A program made the position numbers and the translations under genes. A stretch of DNA of 64,000 nt from Salibacter halophilus (lineage in GTDB: Bacteria; Bacteroidota; Bacteroidia; Flavobacteriales_G; Salibacteraceae). Below, piece by piece: positions 1 through 8,301 of the stretch; the stretch's first letter is position 1, and each line of letters begins with the position of its first letter. The notes beneath the pieces are model-generated. The model saw only the letters and a list, made by a program, of their open reading frames with translations. It did no database searches and was not told where the DNA came from. The stretch covers positions 1 through 64,000 of the forward strand of contig NZ_WACR01000012.1 in NCBI RefSeq assembly GCF_008806325.1, in the 5' to 3' direction.

Positions 1-1083
1 TGGAACACTTCCTCCTTCGAGCAAGTTCACTTCAAGAAGTGGAGGCTCATTAACAACAACCTCAAGGGTATCAGGACAACTAACAGAATCGTTAGCAACT
101 ACTAAATGAGTCTCTGCCCATAAGTTAGTAACAGAGTCCCCTGTAGAACCACTACTCCAAATGTAAGTAGGAGCATAACCATTACTAGTAACTTTAACAT
201 ATCCGTCAGATCCACCAAAACAAGACACATCTGTCATTTCAGCTACCTGAAGATCTATCATGTCAGCTTCAATTTGAACATCTATAGTATCATTAAAGTT
301 AGAAGTATCAGGAACCCCATTAGGCATTGAAGTCCAAACTCTAACATCATAAACACCAGATTGTCCAAAATCGTATTGGCCGATATTTAATAATGTATCA
401 GTAGAACCAGATCCATTCAATGTATCAAGCATAGAGCTTAGAAGGAAGGGAGTTTGAACTACACTATCAACACTCCAGTTAACCATTACATTGTTCAACT
501 GGTTATTACCATAATTTTTGATATTTGCATAAACATCAGTTGGACCTTTACAAGTAACTAAAGATGTATCAACAGCTGTAACTCCAGCATCATTAGGTCC
601 ACTTACAGTAGGGTAGTTTAAAACCATTGTAACGGAGTAGGAGGCAGAAGCTCCAGTACCACCAAAATTACAATTACAAATACCAGAAGAAACAGCTGAA
701 GCACCTATTGTTTCAAACTCTATAATACCATCAGTAGCCCAATTATTTAAATCGGTCAATGGAATTGTAAATGTTGACGTCCCCTGAGCTGAACATTGGT
801 TTCCAGGAGTATTTAATGATGTTGCAAGAACATTGTTATTTTCATCCTCTAAATCAAATGTTTCTGTTGACCCATCTAAGTCTCCATGATAAGTAACTGT
901 TAATGTTCCGTTTCCTCCTGGTGAACCAAGTGAGTTAACATTATTAAAAGTAAATGTCATATTTCCTCCAGTACTGTTAGTACAGTTACTGACAGTTGCA
1001 TTAAAATTTTGTGCTATTGAAGCAATTGGCAGCAACGCTACAAATGCTAGAATATTAGTTACATTAAGTAAATTCTTTCCCAT
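1..1083 (-). CDS. Secreted T9SS-type surface protein, N-terminal 361 codons (runs off left edge)
   Basis: The open frame begins at ATG 1083 and is still open at base 1. The first about 25 residues (MGKNLLNVTNILAFVALLPI...) form a Sec signal peptide ending near ASIAQ. Residues 26-160 are a beta-rich domain with paired cysteines (CNCNFGG) that I do not recognise. From about residue 162 (GPNDAGV) onward the protein closely parallels residues 296-495 of the next gene, including NWSV, LDTLNG, VWTSMPNG, DTSNFND, YIWSSG and a SprB-like repeat. A T9SS C-terminal sorting domain is expected beyond the window but is not seen. The likely role is cell-surface or adhesin-like, inferred from architecture alone. 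Confidence 0.85.
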   Translation of the reverse strand, partial: MGKNLLNVTNILAFVALLPIASIAQNFNATVSNCTNSTGGNMTFTFNNVNSLGSPGGNGTLTVTYHGDLDGSTETFDLEDENNNVLATSLNTPGNQCSAQGTSTFTIPLTDLNNWATDGIIEFETIGASAVSSGICNCNFGGTGASASYSVTMVLNYPTVSGPNDAGVTAVDTSLVTCKGPTDVYANIKNYGNNQLNNVMVNWSVDSVVQTPFLLSSMLDTLNGSGSTDTLLNIGQYDFGQSGVYDVRVWTSMPNGVPDTSNFNDTIDVQIEADMIDLQVAEMTDVSCFGGSDGYVKVTSNGYAPTYIWSSGSTGDSVTNLWAETHLVVANDSVSCPDTLEVVVNEPPLLEVNLLEGGSVP

Positions 1084-1220
1084 AAGCGTAACTTTCTTGA
1101 TTTGTTAAAACTGTTATTTAATCTAAGAACATTTTCATGTATCTTACAATAATTGAAATCGCAATTTATAAAAAAAAACACAGCTTCCAACTTTTGTTTT
1201 GTTCCTTTTTCTAATACAAA

Positions 1221-1254
1221 ATAAAAAAGGAGTAGCTAAAATTAGCTACTCCTT
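1221..1254 (-). terminator. Rho-independent terminator after the Gly-rich T9SS gene
   Basis: A perfect 13-bp inverted repeat (1227-1239 with 1242-1254, stem AAGGAGTAGCTAA) is followed on the minus strand by a T-rich run (TTTTTTATTTTG). It lies 43 bp past the stop codon at 1297, the usual place for an intrinsic terminator. The remaining 1084-1220 holds the leader of the partial gene; I see no convincing TAnnTTTG box there. Confidence 0.8.
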
Positions 1255-1296
1255 GTACTTATACTATAATCGGTACAATTAACTATTGATCATTTT

Positions 1297-3681
1297 TTAG
1301 TTGATCAATATTCTTAATACTTGTTTGTGATTATCTGTTTTCACGTTCATGAAGTAAACACCTTTACTGCTATCAATATTGAAAAGTAACTTCTGTCCCT
1401 TCTCAAGATAATCAACCTCTCTAGTCATTAAAGTAACACCTTTAACATCAACCAACTCTATTGTTGCATTTTTGACAGTAGAACCAAAAATCAATGAGAA
1501 TTCGCCAGAGGATGGATTTGGGAAAACATTTAATCTCTGAAGATCTCCATTTAAGACATCTGTTGATGTATTGAGTACATCTATGCATCTTGATGTATCA
1601 GAGCAATTTCCACTTGAAATAACTACAGCATAACTTCCATTATCTTCTGGTGTAAAAGTACTGCTTGTAGCACCATCTACAGGAGTACCAGTATCACAAT
1701 TAATCCACTGATATGTAGCTCCTGATAGGTTAGCAACTAAAGTTGGAGATAAGTTCGTAACTGAAACGTCAATATCATATATCCTGTAAGATTCTACTTG
1801 CTGACATCCGTTCTTATCTGTCACTGTTACCGTATAATTGCCACCTGAAAGGCCGCTTATAGCAGAACCGGTAGCTCCATTACTCCAAGAGTAAGAATAT
1901 GGTTCGGTTCCTCCCACTGCATCAATAGCAACAAGCCCAATTTGATTTTCACAACCTGCATTTGAGTTAATGTTTGTCGTTTCTATTTGAAGCTCTTCAG
2001 GTTCAAATATTGTAAACGATTCTGTTGCCTGGCATCCATTACCATCTGTTACAGTAACATTGTGGGTTGTGTTGACATTCAAGTTGTTTCTTGTACTATC
2101 TGTACTACCATTACCCCAATAATAAGTGTAACCTCCTACTCCTCCAAGGCCTTCAACTGAAACCATTCCTAAATTATCACCAAAACACGGCACACTTCCT
2201 CCTGATAGCAGACTAACAGAGACTGGAGTTGGTTCCAAAACTGTTACATCTAAAGTATCAGGACAACGATTGGTAGTATCTGAAACTACAACCTGATGTG
2301 TTTCTGCCCATAATGTTGAAACGGAATCACCAATTGCACCACTACTCCAATAGTAAACCGGATTGTAAGCATTAGATGTTACTTTCACTACACCGTTGGA
2401 TTCACCTGCGCATCTCACATCTTGAAAATCTACAACACTCAGGTCTAATAAGTCTGCATAAATTTCTGCTCTACTTGTATCGTTAAAGTTTGATGTATCA
2501 CTAACTCCATTAGGCATACTAGTCCAAACGATAATATTATATGTTCCCGCAGATTGAATATCAAATTGACCCAAGGTCAACAATGTATCACTTGACCCCT
2601 GACCATTTAAAGTATCTAAAACATTATTAAATACGAGAGGCGTTTGAAGTGCACCATTAACGCTCCAGTTAACTTGAAATGAGTTCAACTGCAGAGTACC
2701 AAAATTATTTATTGTAGCTTCCAGTTCATACATTCCTGCACATGTTACAGTTTCTCCATCACCTTCAATTGATGAAACACCTGCATCATTAGGTGCACCT
2801 CCTGAAAGTCTATTGATGACAACTAATCCATGTCCGGTTTGGACTCCTGCAAGGTTAACGGGGTTTTGACCACCATTGAATGAGCCACCGCCTCCACCGG
2901 TAGGACAACATGTCCCTCCGTTGTTAGCAGCACCGCCACCACTATAACCTCCACCGCCACCACAGCGATAGTTATTCCAGCTACTGGTTCCGCCACCGCC
3001 ACCAAAGCCTCCAATTCCTTCATCAGATCCTCCCTGGCCGCCATTTACAAAAGCAACTCCGGCAGCAGATCCATTTCCGTTACCATATATTCCGGCACCG
3101 CCATCAGCGCTAGAAGCTTGCTGTCCACCGTTTCCATTAGTTCCGCCAGCTCCAATAGTTGAACCACCAACACCGGCTGCTCCATTTTGCGTGATCTGAC
3201 CATCACATGAAGCTATAAAAGATAGAGCGTGGTTTCCTCCTCCTCCACCTGCAACAATTAAAGGTGTATTATTAGTCGTTGTAATAAACGATCCTCCACC
3301 TCCACCGTACTGGTGATCATAACTTGGACTGGGATATATTGGTGCTGCCTGCCCAACGAGGATTTTGAGAGTATCTCCTCCATTGAGTAGAAATTCACCA
3401 GTGATGCTTGCACCTCGACCTCCATAAGTTCCGTATCCCTGTCCACCGAGGGCAGTAATTTCATACAGTCCAGAAGAAGGCACTTCCCAGTACTGAATAC
3501 CTCCGTTAGATGTAACTGCTCCATCCAAATTAGTTCCGGTGTATGCAGTATTGATTTGGGCTTGTGTTGGCCCATTTTCACCAGTTGCTCCAGCATTTGT
3601 AAATGTGTACGTTTGGGAATAACCAACAACACATATAAGGCTAAAAACAACAACATTGAACAAGTGTAGAGTTTTTCTCAT
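1297..3681 (-). CDS. Secreted T9SS cargo: Gly-rich domain, SprB-like repeats, C-terminal sorting domain
   Basis: 794 residues. A signal peptide (1-23, ending GYSQ) is followed by a glycine-rich domain (about 28-292) with GGQG, GGGGGSF and LIVAGGGGG motifs, as in the glycine-rich domain of ALK/LTK-like proteins. Residues 296-495 are shared with the partial gene downstream on the same strand. SprB-type repeats (each CxG...V...GG..PY.Y.WS.G) cover about 421-485, 499-562 and 573-637. The last about 75 residues carry the T9SS type-A sorting signal (LNVFPNPSSGEFSL ... ending ILIN). Export by T9SS to the cell surface is inferred from that signal; an adhesive or gliding-related role is a guess. Antisense open frames over the Gly codons are composition artefacts. 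Confidence 0.9.
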   Translation of the reverse strand: MRKTLHLFNVVVFSLICVVGYSQTYTFTNAGATGENGPTQAQINTAYTGTNLDGAVTSNGGIQYWEVPSSGLYEITALGGQGYGTYGGRGASITGEFLLNGGDTLKILVGQAAPIYPSPSYDHQYGGGGGSFITTTNNTPLIVAGGGGGNHALSFIASCDGQITQNGAAGVGGSTIGAGGTNGNGGQQASSADGGAGIYGNGNGSAAGVAFVNGGQGGSDEGIGGFGGGGGTSSWNNYRCGGGGGYSGGGAANNGGTCCPTGGGGGSFNGGQNPVNLAGVQTGHGLVVINRLSGGAPNDAGVSSIEGDGETVTCAGMYELEATINNFGTLQLNSFQVNWSVNGALQTPLVFNNVLDTLNGQGSSDTLLTLGQFDIQSAGTYNIIVWTSMPNGVSDTSNFNDTSRAEIYADLLDLSVVDFQDVRCAGESNGVVKVTSNAYNPVYYWSSGAIGDSVSTLWAETHQVVVSDTTNRCPDTLDVTVLEPTPVSVSLLSGGSVPCFGDNLGMVSVEGLGGVGGYTYYWGNGSTDSTRNNLNVNTTHNVTVTDGNGCQATESFTIFEPEELQIETTNINSNAGCENQIGLVAIDAVGGTEPYSYSWSNGATGSAISGLSGGNYTVTVTDKNGCQQVESYRIYDIDVSVTNLSPTLVANLSGATYQWINCDTGTPVDGATSSTFTPEDNGSYAVVISSGNCSDTSRCIDVLNTSTDVLNGDLQRLNVFPNPSSGEFSLIFGSTVKNATIELVDVKGVTLMTREVDYLEKGQKLLFNIDSSKGVYFMNVKTDNHKQVLRILIN

Positions 3682-3772
3682 AGCTAATAATTTTTATTTA
3701 TGATAAATCCTAAAACTTGATAAAAATAACTAATATTCTTTTACACAATCCTCTTTTGCAATTTTTTATAAC

Positions 3773-3809
3773 AAAAAAAGCCGCATACAGCGAAACTATA
3801 TGCGGCTTT
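3773..3809 (-). terminator. Rho-independent terminator after metK
   Basis: An 11-bp stem AAAGCCGCATA (3777-3787) pairs with TATGCGGCTTT (3799-3809). On the minus strand it is followed by a T run. It sits 26 bp after the metK stop and also separates metK from the promoter region of the Gly-rich T9SS gene. Confidence 0.85.
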
Positions 3810-3835
3810 AAAAAATTTATTAAGTCTGTTAAAGT

Positions 3836-5104
3836 TTAGCCAATGCCAAACTCCTTCTTGACATCATCAACTCTATCGAGTTTTTCCCAGGTGAAAAGCT
3901 CAACTTCTCTCTTGATAGTTTCTTTTCCGTCAGAACTCAATCTATCGAATTCCTTAGTAACTAACTCAGAATCTCTCCCCATGTGTCCGTAAGCTGCTGT
4001 TTCAGCATATATTGGATTGCGGAGTTTTAGCGACTTTTCTATAATACCGGGACGGAGATCAAACAGCTTCATCACTTTTTGAGCGATTTCACCATCGGTT
4101 AAATCGACATTGCTGCTTTTGTAAGTATCAACATAAACACCCGTAGGTTCTGCTACACCAATGGCATAACTAACCTGTACGAGTAGCTGATCGGCAACAC
4201 CTGCTGCTACGAGGTTTTTCGCGATGTGACGAGCAGCATAAGCGGCTGATCGATCCACTTTACTTGGGTCTTTTCCTGAAAATGCTCCACCTCCGTGAGC
4301 TCCTTTTCCTCCGTATGTATCGACAATAATTTTTCTACCTGTCAAGCCGGCATCTCCGTGCGGACCACCAATAACGAACTTCCCTGTTGGATTGATGTGG
4401 TACTGGATCTGACCATCAAATAATTTTTGCAACTCGGGAGCTAACTGAGCTTTTACTTTTGGTATTACCTTATTAATAATGTCGTGCTTGATTTCTTCCA
4501 ACATTTTGTTGTCGTCAGAATCAAAAGCATCGTGCTGTGTAGAAACTACGATTGTGTCGATCCTTTGTGGAACGTCATCATCGCTGTACTCAATTGTTAC
4601 CTGTGCCTTAGCATCAGGACGGAGGTATGTGATTTCGTCACCGTCTCTGCGCATTTGAGAAAGCACCTTTAAAATACGGTGCGATAAATCGAGTGCCAAA
4701 GGCATGTAGTTATCGGTCTCGTTTGTGGCGTAACCAAACATCATACCCTGGTCACCTGCTCCCTGATCTTCAGGATTTCCACGATCTACACCCTGATTGA
4801 TATCTGGCGATTGCTCGTGAAGAGCTGAAAGGATTCCGCACGAGTTGGCCTCAAACATGTACTCACCTTTGTTGTAACCAATTCCGTTGATCACTTTTCG
4901 CGTAATATCCTGAACATCAATATAGGTGTTTGACTTAATTTCACCTGCGAGCACTACCTGCCCGGTTGTCACCATCGTTTCGCAAGCTACTTTTGAGTGC
5001 TCGTCAAAAGCCAGGAAATTATCTAAAATCGCGTCTGAAATTTGATCTGATACTTTATCGGGATGTCCTTCACTAACGGACTCCGAAGTAAATAAATATG
5101 ACAT
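3836..5104 (-). CDS. metK: S-adenosylmethionine synthase
   Basis: 422 residues. It makes SAM from methionine and ATP in the cytoplasm. Family motifs are intact: N-terminal [25 protein letters not shown] (ATP/metal site), and the P-loop-like [19 protein letters not shown]. Length is slightly above the roughly 385-residue E. coli enzyme, as in Bacteroidota. The gene has its own terminator downstream and a long leader upstream carrying a SAM-II-type riboswitch, so feedback by its own product is expected. It is transcribed in the same direction as hemL but is separated from it by a hairpin terminator. Confidence 0.97.
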   Translation of the reverse strand: MSYLFTSESVSEGHPDKVSDQISDAILDNFLAFDEHSKVACETMVTTGQVVLAGEIKSNTYIDVQDITRKVINGIGYNKGEYMFEANSCGILSALHEQSPDINQGVDRGNPEDQGAGDQGMMFGYATNETDNYMPLALDLSHRILKVLSQMRRDGDEITYLRPDAKAQVTIEYSDDDVPQRIDTIVVSTQHDAFDSDDNKMLEEIKHDIINKVIPKVKAQLAPELQKLFDGQIQYHINPTGKFVIGGPHGDAGLTGRKIIVDTYGGKGAHGGGAFSGKDPSKVDRSAAYAARHIAKNLVAAGVADQLLVQVSYAIGVAEPTGVYVDTYKSSNVDLTDGEIAQKVMKLFDLRPGIIEKSLKLRNPIYAETAAYGHMGRDSELVTKEFDRLSSDGKETIKREVELFTWEKLDRVDDVKKEFGIG

Positions 5105-5140
5105 TTTTATAAATTTTTGCTATGAGTAGAATTCTCAACA

Positions 5141-5202
5141 GCTGATTGGATTTTCCGTTTAGCATTTTTTTGCGTGGTTGCAATCAGCCAAATCTTTCCA
5201 CG
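5141..5202 (-). promoter_or_regulatory. SAM-II (SAM-alpha) type riboswitch in the metK leader
   Basis: Read on the minus strand, CGTGG (5198-5202) pairs with CCACG (5173-5177) to give P1. Between them lie the conserved GATTTG and TTGCAACC, and after P1 come an A-rich linker and TGCTAAACGG (5155-5164), which supplies the pseudoknot strand. This order matches the SAM-II family, known from Alphaproteobacteria and Bacteroidota upstream of methionine/SAM genes. Downstream, CAATCAGC (minus strand, plus 5141-5148) is perfectly complementary to GCTGATTG inside the aptamer (plus 5181-5188), so it could form an alternative helix that breaks the aptamer. The metK ATG follows about 36 bp later. Identification is by eye against the remembered consensus. 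Confidence 0.75.
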
Positions 5203-5270
5203 GGGCCCAAAGTAAAGAAAAGTAAATGAAAATACAGGAGTTAAAATTCAATTTTACTTTCCTGCGAGTA

Positions 5271-5306
5271 ATGGTCAGAACCGAATAAACGTCCGGTTCT
5301 GACCAT
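5271..5306 (-). terminator. Hairpin terminator after hemL built from two inverted copies of the GGTCAGANCC motif
   Basis: A perfect 13-bp stem (ATGGTCAGAACCG at 5271-5283, reverse complement at 5294-5306) encloses a 10-base loop and begins 8 bp after the hemL stop. Each arm contains one exact copy of the window-wide repeated 10-mer. No strong T run follows on either strand. This arrangement copies that of uptake-sequence terminators in Neisseria; the terminator role is inferred from position and structure. Confidence 0.7.
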
Positions 5307-5313
5307 AAATAAT

Positions 5314-6603
5314 TTAACTAAATAACTGATCGAGTGCTTTTTTGATTTCACTTGCAGCTTTTTCCAGCTCATCATTACTGTGAGCTTCACTCACGAAACC
5401 AACCTCAAATCCTGATGGTCCAAGATGAACACCGTTATCGAGCAAGATGGCGTGCAACTTCTTAAAGTGATCACCACTTTCCTGAGGAATTGCATCAGCA
5501 CTCTTGATAGCTTCATTCGAAAAGGCCAACCAAAAAATGCTGCCGATATGCGGCATTGTAAAGTCGTACCCTTTTTCTTTGGCATACGATTCTATTGATG
5601 AACAAAACTTATCTGTCTTTTCTGCTAATTCGGTATAAAATCCAGGTTTCAGGCACTCTTTGATTTGTGCGATTCCGGCCGACATTGCCACTGGATTTCC
5701 TGAAAGCGTACCCGCCTGGTAAACCGGTCCCTCAGGAGAAACGCTACTCATCACTTTTTCAGATGCAGCATAAGCGCCAACAGGCAATCCGCCTCCAATG
5801 ATTTTTCCGAATGCGATCAAATCTGGCTGAATATCGTAATAGCCGGCTGCTCCTTCAAAACCAACTCTAAAGCCAGAAATCACCTCGTCAAAAAAGAGCA
5901 GGATTCCTTCTCTGTCACATACATCTCTAAGGAACTGCAAGTATTCTTTTCCCTGGATCAACAATCCGTTATTGGCCGGTATCGGTTCCAATGCGATTGC
6001 TGCAATTTCACCTTTGTATTTTTTTACTGCCTCCTCAACAGCTTCTTTGTTGTTGAGAGGCAAAACGATGGTATCTTTTACAGTATCCTCAGGAACACCG
6101 GCAGATGAAGAAGTCCCTAAAGTCGCCAAACCAGATCCGGCTTTGACGAGTAGTGAATCAACGTGACCGTGATAACAACCTTCAAATTTGATGATCTTGT
6201 TTTTGCCGGTATATCCACGAGCCAAACGAATTGCACTCATAGCCGCTTCAGTACCTGAGTTGACAAACCTTATTCGCTCGATGTAACGGTGGTTTGATAG
6301 AATTGTATCGGCTAATTCGTTTTCTTCTTTCGTTGGTGCGCCAAAAGATGTTCCTCTTGCAACTGTCTTTTGAACATTTTCAACCACCTTATCATTGGCG
6401 TGTCCTAAAATGAGCGGACCGTAAGAACAGCAAAAATCGATGAACTCATTTCCGTCTACATCTTTCAAAATTGCACCTTTTCCACTTTCAAAAAAGATGG
6501 GGCTTCCACCTACACTTTTAAAGGCTCTTACTGGAGAGTTGACTCCACCGGGAAATAATGTTTTTGCTTTATCAAATAGTTTACTCGATTCTTCGCGCTT
6601 CAT
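5314..6603 (-). CDS. hemL: Glutamate-1-semialdehyde 2,1-aminomutase
   Basis: 429 residues, the usual family length. It converts glutamate-1-semialdehyde to 5-aminolevulinate in the C5 route of tetrapyrrole synthesis, using PLP. Visible motifs: FPGGVNSPVRAF near the N terminus, NSGTEAAMSAIRLARG, CYHGHVD, the FDEV pyridoxal-nitrogen contact, and the PLP lysine in FGKIIGGGLPVGA. It stands alone between the metK leader and the divergent kynurenine genes. A TAnnTTTG box lies just upstream. Confidence 0.96.
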   Translation of the reverse strand: MKREESSKLFDKAKTLFPGGVNSPVRAFKSVGGSPIFFESGKGAILKDVDGNEFIDFCCSYGPLILGHANDKVVENVQKTVARGTSFGAPTKEENELADTILSNHRYIERIRFVNSGTEAAMSAIRLARGYTGKNKIIKFEGCYHGHVDSLLVKAGSGLATLGTSSSAGVPEDTVKDTIVLPLNNKEAVEEAVKKYKGEIAAIALEPIPANNGLLIQGKEYLQFLRDVCDREGILLFFDEVISGFRVGFEGAAGYYDIQPDLIAFGKIIGGGLPVGAYAASEKVMSSVSPEGPVYQAGTLSGNPVAMSAGIAQIKECLKPGFYTELAEKTDKFCSSIESYAKEKGYDFTMPHIGSIFWLAFSNEAIKSADAIPQESGDHFKKLHAILLDNGVHLGPSGFEVGFVSEAHSNDELEKAASEIKKALDQLFS

Positions 6604-6625
6604 ATTTTAATATTTTGAATGACTA

Positions 6626-6633
6626 CAAATGTA
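6626..6633 (-). promoter_or_regulatory. Candidate -7 box for hemL
   Basis: TACATTTG on the minus strand matches the Bacteroidota -7 consensus TAnnTTTG and lies 23 bp upstream of the hemL start. CTACAAAT is repeated directly at 6623-6630 and 6639-6646 on the plus strand. No clear -33 TTTG was found at the right spacing, so this is a weak call. Confidence 0.4.
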
Positions 6634-6694
6634 GAAGTCTACAAATAACTGGGCGGTCAGGGAAGTGTCAAAAAATGACGAAGACTAAACTTTC

Positions 6695-6732
6695 GGTTCT
6701 GACCATTAATTACACCAGAACTGCTAAGTTTG
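6695..6732 (+). promoter_or_regulatory. Candidate kynU promoter with a GGTTCTGACC motif at the -33 position
   Basis: TAAGTTTG (6725-6732) matches the -7 consensus TAnnTTTG and lies 19 bp before the chosen kynU ATG. An exact copy of the repeated motif occupies 6695-6704, about 20 bp upstream, where the -33 element normally sits; a partial copy (GGTCAG) is at 6655-6660. Whether the motif plays any part in transcription is unknown. Confidence 0.4.
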
Positions 6733-6751
6733 CAGCGAAAATTTGATCAAA

Positions 6752-8023
6752 ATGAATTACGCTTTCACACACGAATTTGCAGCACAGGCTGATGAAGCCG
6801 ATCCATTGAGAAGCTACCGCGAAAGATTCCATATTCCGCAACACAACGGAGAAGACACGGTTTATTTCACCGGTAACTCGCTCGGTTTACAACCTAAATC
6901 TGCGAGGGAAGTAATCGATCAGGAACTCAACGATTGGGCAAAATACGGTGTGGAAGGTCATTTTGAAGCAAAGCATCCGTGGTTTAGTTACCATGAAATG
7001 TTTGCAGGTCCGCTCAGCAAAATTGTGGGTGCAAAAGAAACTGAGGTTGCGGCCATGAACGGACTCACTACTAACCTCCACTTACTCATGGTTTCATTTT
7101 ATCGCCCTGAAGGGAGTCGATACAAAATTCTTTGTGAAGGCAAGGCATTTCCTAGTGATCAGTACGCACTTCAAAGTCAGGTTGAATTTCATGGCTACGA
7201 TGCTGATGACGCAATCATCGAATTGTATCCCCGAGAAGGTGAGCACACGATCAGAACCGAAGATGTACTGGCTAAAATCGAGGAGCACCGCGATGAAATA
7301 GCGCTTATCATGATTGGTGGGGTGAATTACTACACCGGCCAGGTTTGGGATATGAAAACGATCACTAAAGCCGGTCACGTTGCAGGAGCTATGGTAGGAT
7401 GGGATCTCGCTCACGCTGCTGGGAATATCCCTCTCCAACTTCACGATTGGGATGTCGATTTTGCAGCATGGTGTTCCTATAAATACATGAACTCAGGCCC
7501 CGGAAGTGTATCGGGAGTTTTTGTACATGAAAAGCACTGCACTGACAAAGACATAAAGCGATTTGCCGGCTGGTGGGGACACAACAAGGATGAGCGATTC
7601 AAAATGGAAAAGCGTTTTGACCCAATGCCAACTGCTGAAGCGTGGCAATTATCAAATGCACCCGTTTTTGCAATGGCTCCTCACAAAGCTTCACTAGACA
7701 TCTTTAGCGAGTTAGATATGAGTAAGCTCAGAACCAAAAGCGAAAAACTCACGGGCTACCTCGAATTTGTTGTAGATCAAATTTCAGCGAACAGCGAAAA
7801 CGTAAACTTTGAGATTATCACCCCGCGAGACATGAATCAACGTGGCTGCCAACTTTCAATCCTTTGTCACGGACAGGGAAAGGCACTTTTTGATCATCTT
7901 TCTAAAAATGGTGTAATAGCAGATTGGCGCGAACCAAACGTTATCCGTATTGCTCCCGTACCTCTCTATAATAGCTTTGAAGATGTTTACAGATTTGGTA
8001 AAATCCTCGAAGAAGCAGTATGA
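6752..8023 (+). CDS. kynU: Kynureninase
   Basis: 423 residues from the ATG at 6752 (MNYAFTHEF); an upstream in-frame TTG at 6743 is less likely. PLP enzyme that cleaves kynurenine or 3-hydroxykynurenine to anthranilate or 3-hydroxyanthranilate plus alanine. Motifs: FTGNSLGLQPKSA, MNGLTTNLHLLM, GWDLAHAAGN (PLP-phosphate region) and the Schiff-base lysine in WCSYKYMNSGPG. It is followed at a 4-bp ATGA overlap by a microprotein and then by kmo, so the products of the two enzymes connect directly. This suggests tryptophan catabolism or the eukaryote-like route to NAD; the remaining pathway genes are not in the window. Confidence 0.96.
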   Translation: MNYAFTHEFAAQADEADPLRSYRERFHIPQHNGEDTVYFTGNSLGLQPKSAREVIDQELNDWAKYGVEGHFEAKHPWFSYHEMFAGPLSKIVGAKETEVAAMNGLTTNLHLLMVSFYRPEGSRYKILCEGKAFPSDQYALQSQVEFHGYDADDAIIELYPREGEHTIRTEDVLAKIEEHRDEIALIMIGGVNYYTGQVWDMKTITKAGHVAGAMVGWDLAHAAGNIPLQLHDWDVDFAAWCSYKYMNSGPGSVSGVFVHEKHCTDKDIKRFAGWWGHNKDERFKMEKRFDPMPTAEAWQLSNAPVFAMAPHKASLDIFSELDMSKLRTKSEKLTGYLEFVVDQISANSENVNFEIITPRDMNQRGCQLSILCHGQGKALFDHLSKNGVIADWREPNVIRIAPVPLYNSFEDVYRFGKILEEAV

Positions 8024-8148
8024 CAGACATCCTTTACATATTTGCGATACTACTTGTTGGTATGGTCATCGCACGCTTTTCTGTTCGAAAAGGAACGAAA
8101 CCTCCAAGAGGAGGACGCTACTTCAAAAAACGAATGGAAGACGATTAG
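8020..8148 (+). CDS. 42-residue single-pass membrane microprotein between kynU and kmo
   Basis: ATG at 8020 overlaps the kynU stop as ATGA and the frame closes at TAG 8146-8148. The product starts MTDILYIFAILLVGMVIARF, a single hydrophobic helix, followed by a basic, glycine-containing tail (RKGTKPPRGGRYFKKRMEDD). The overlap suggests translational coupling to kynU. The topology is probably N-out/C-in by the positive-inside rule. I do not recognise a family. Reality is supported by the overlap, the sharply bipartite composition and the lack of another gene here; it could still be a chance frame. Confidence 0.6.
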   Translation: MTDILYIFAILLVGMVIARFSVRKGTKPPRGGRYFKKRMEDD

Positions 8149-8152
8149 TTTT

Positions 8153-8162
8153 GGTCAGATCC
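8153..8162 (+). repeat. Intergenic copy of the repeated motif (GGTCAGATCC)
   Basis: Exact copy of GGTCAGANCC, 4 bp after the microprotein stop. It runs into a short palindrome TGAGATCTCA. The rest of the gap to kmo (8173-8301) is AT-rich with no clear promoter. Confidence 0.6.
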
Positions 8163-8301
8163 TGAGATCTCATTTAGATTCAATTCAATTCTGATTTAGA
8201 ATCAATCTCGTCTCTATTTCCATACTTTTCACCAACTTTGTCCAAACACTAGCATCCAAACTGTGTTTGGGTGAACAAGAGAAACAAATTATTACGCCAA
8301 C

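Noticed and set aside
2823-3656. Other-frame open frames over the Gly-rich domain
   Set aside because: They arise from the GGN-rich codons of the T9SS gene, have low-complexity products and no start context; treated as shadows.
6655-6660. GGTCAG before kynU as a further motif copy paired with 6695
   Set aside because: Only six bases match; the following GGAAGTG departs from the consensus, so it was not counted.
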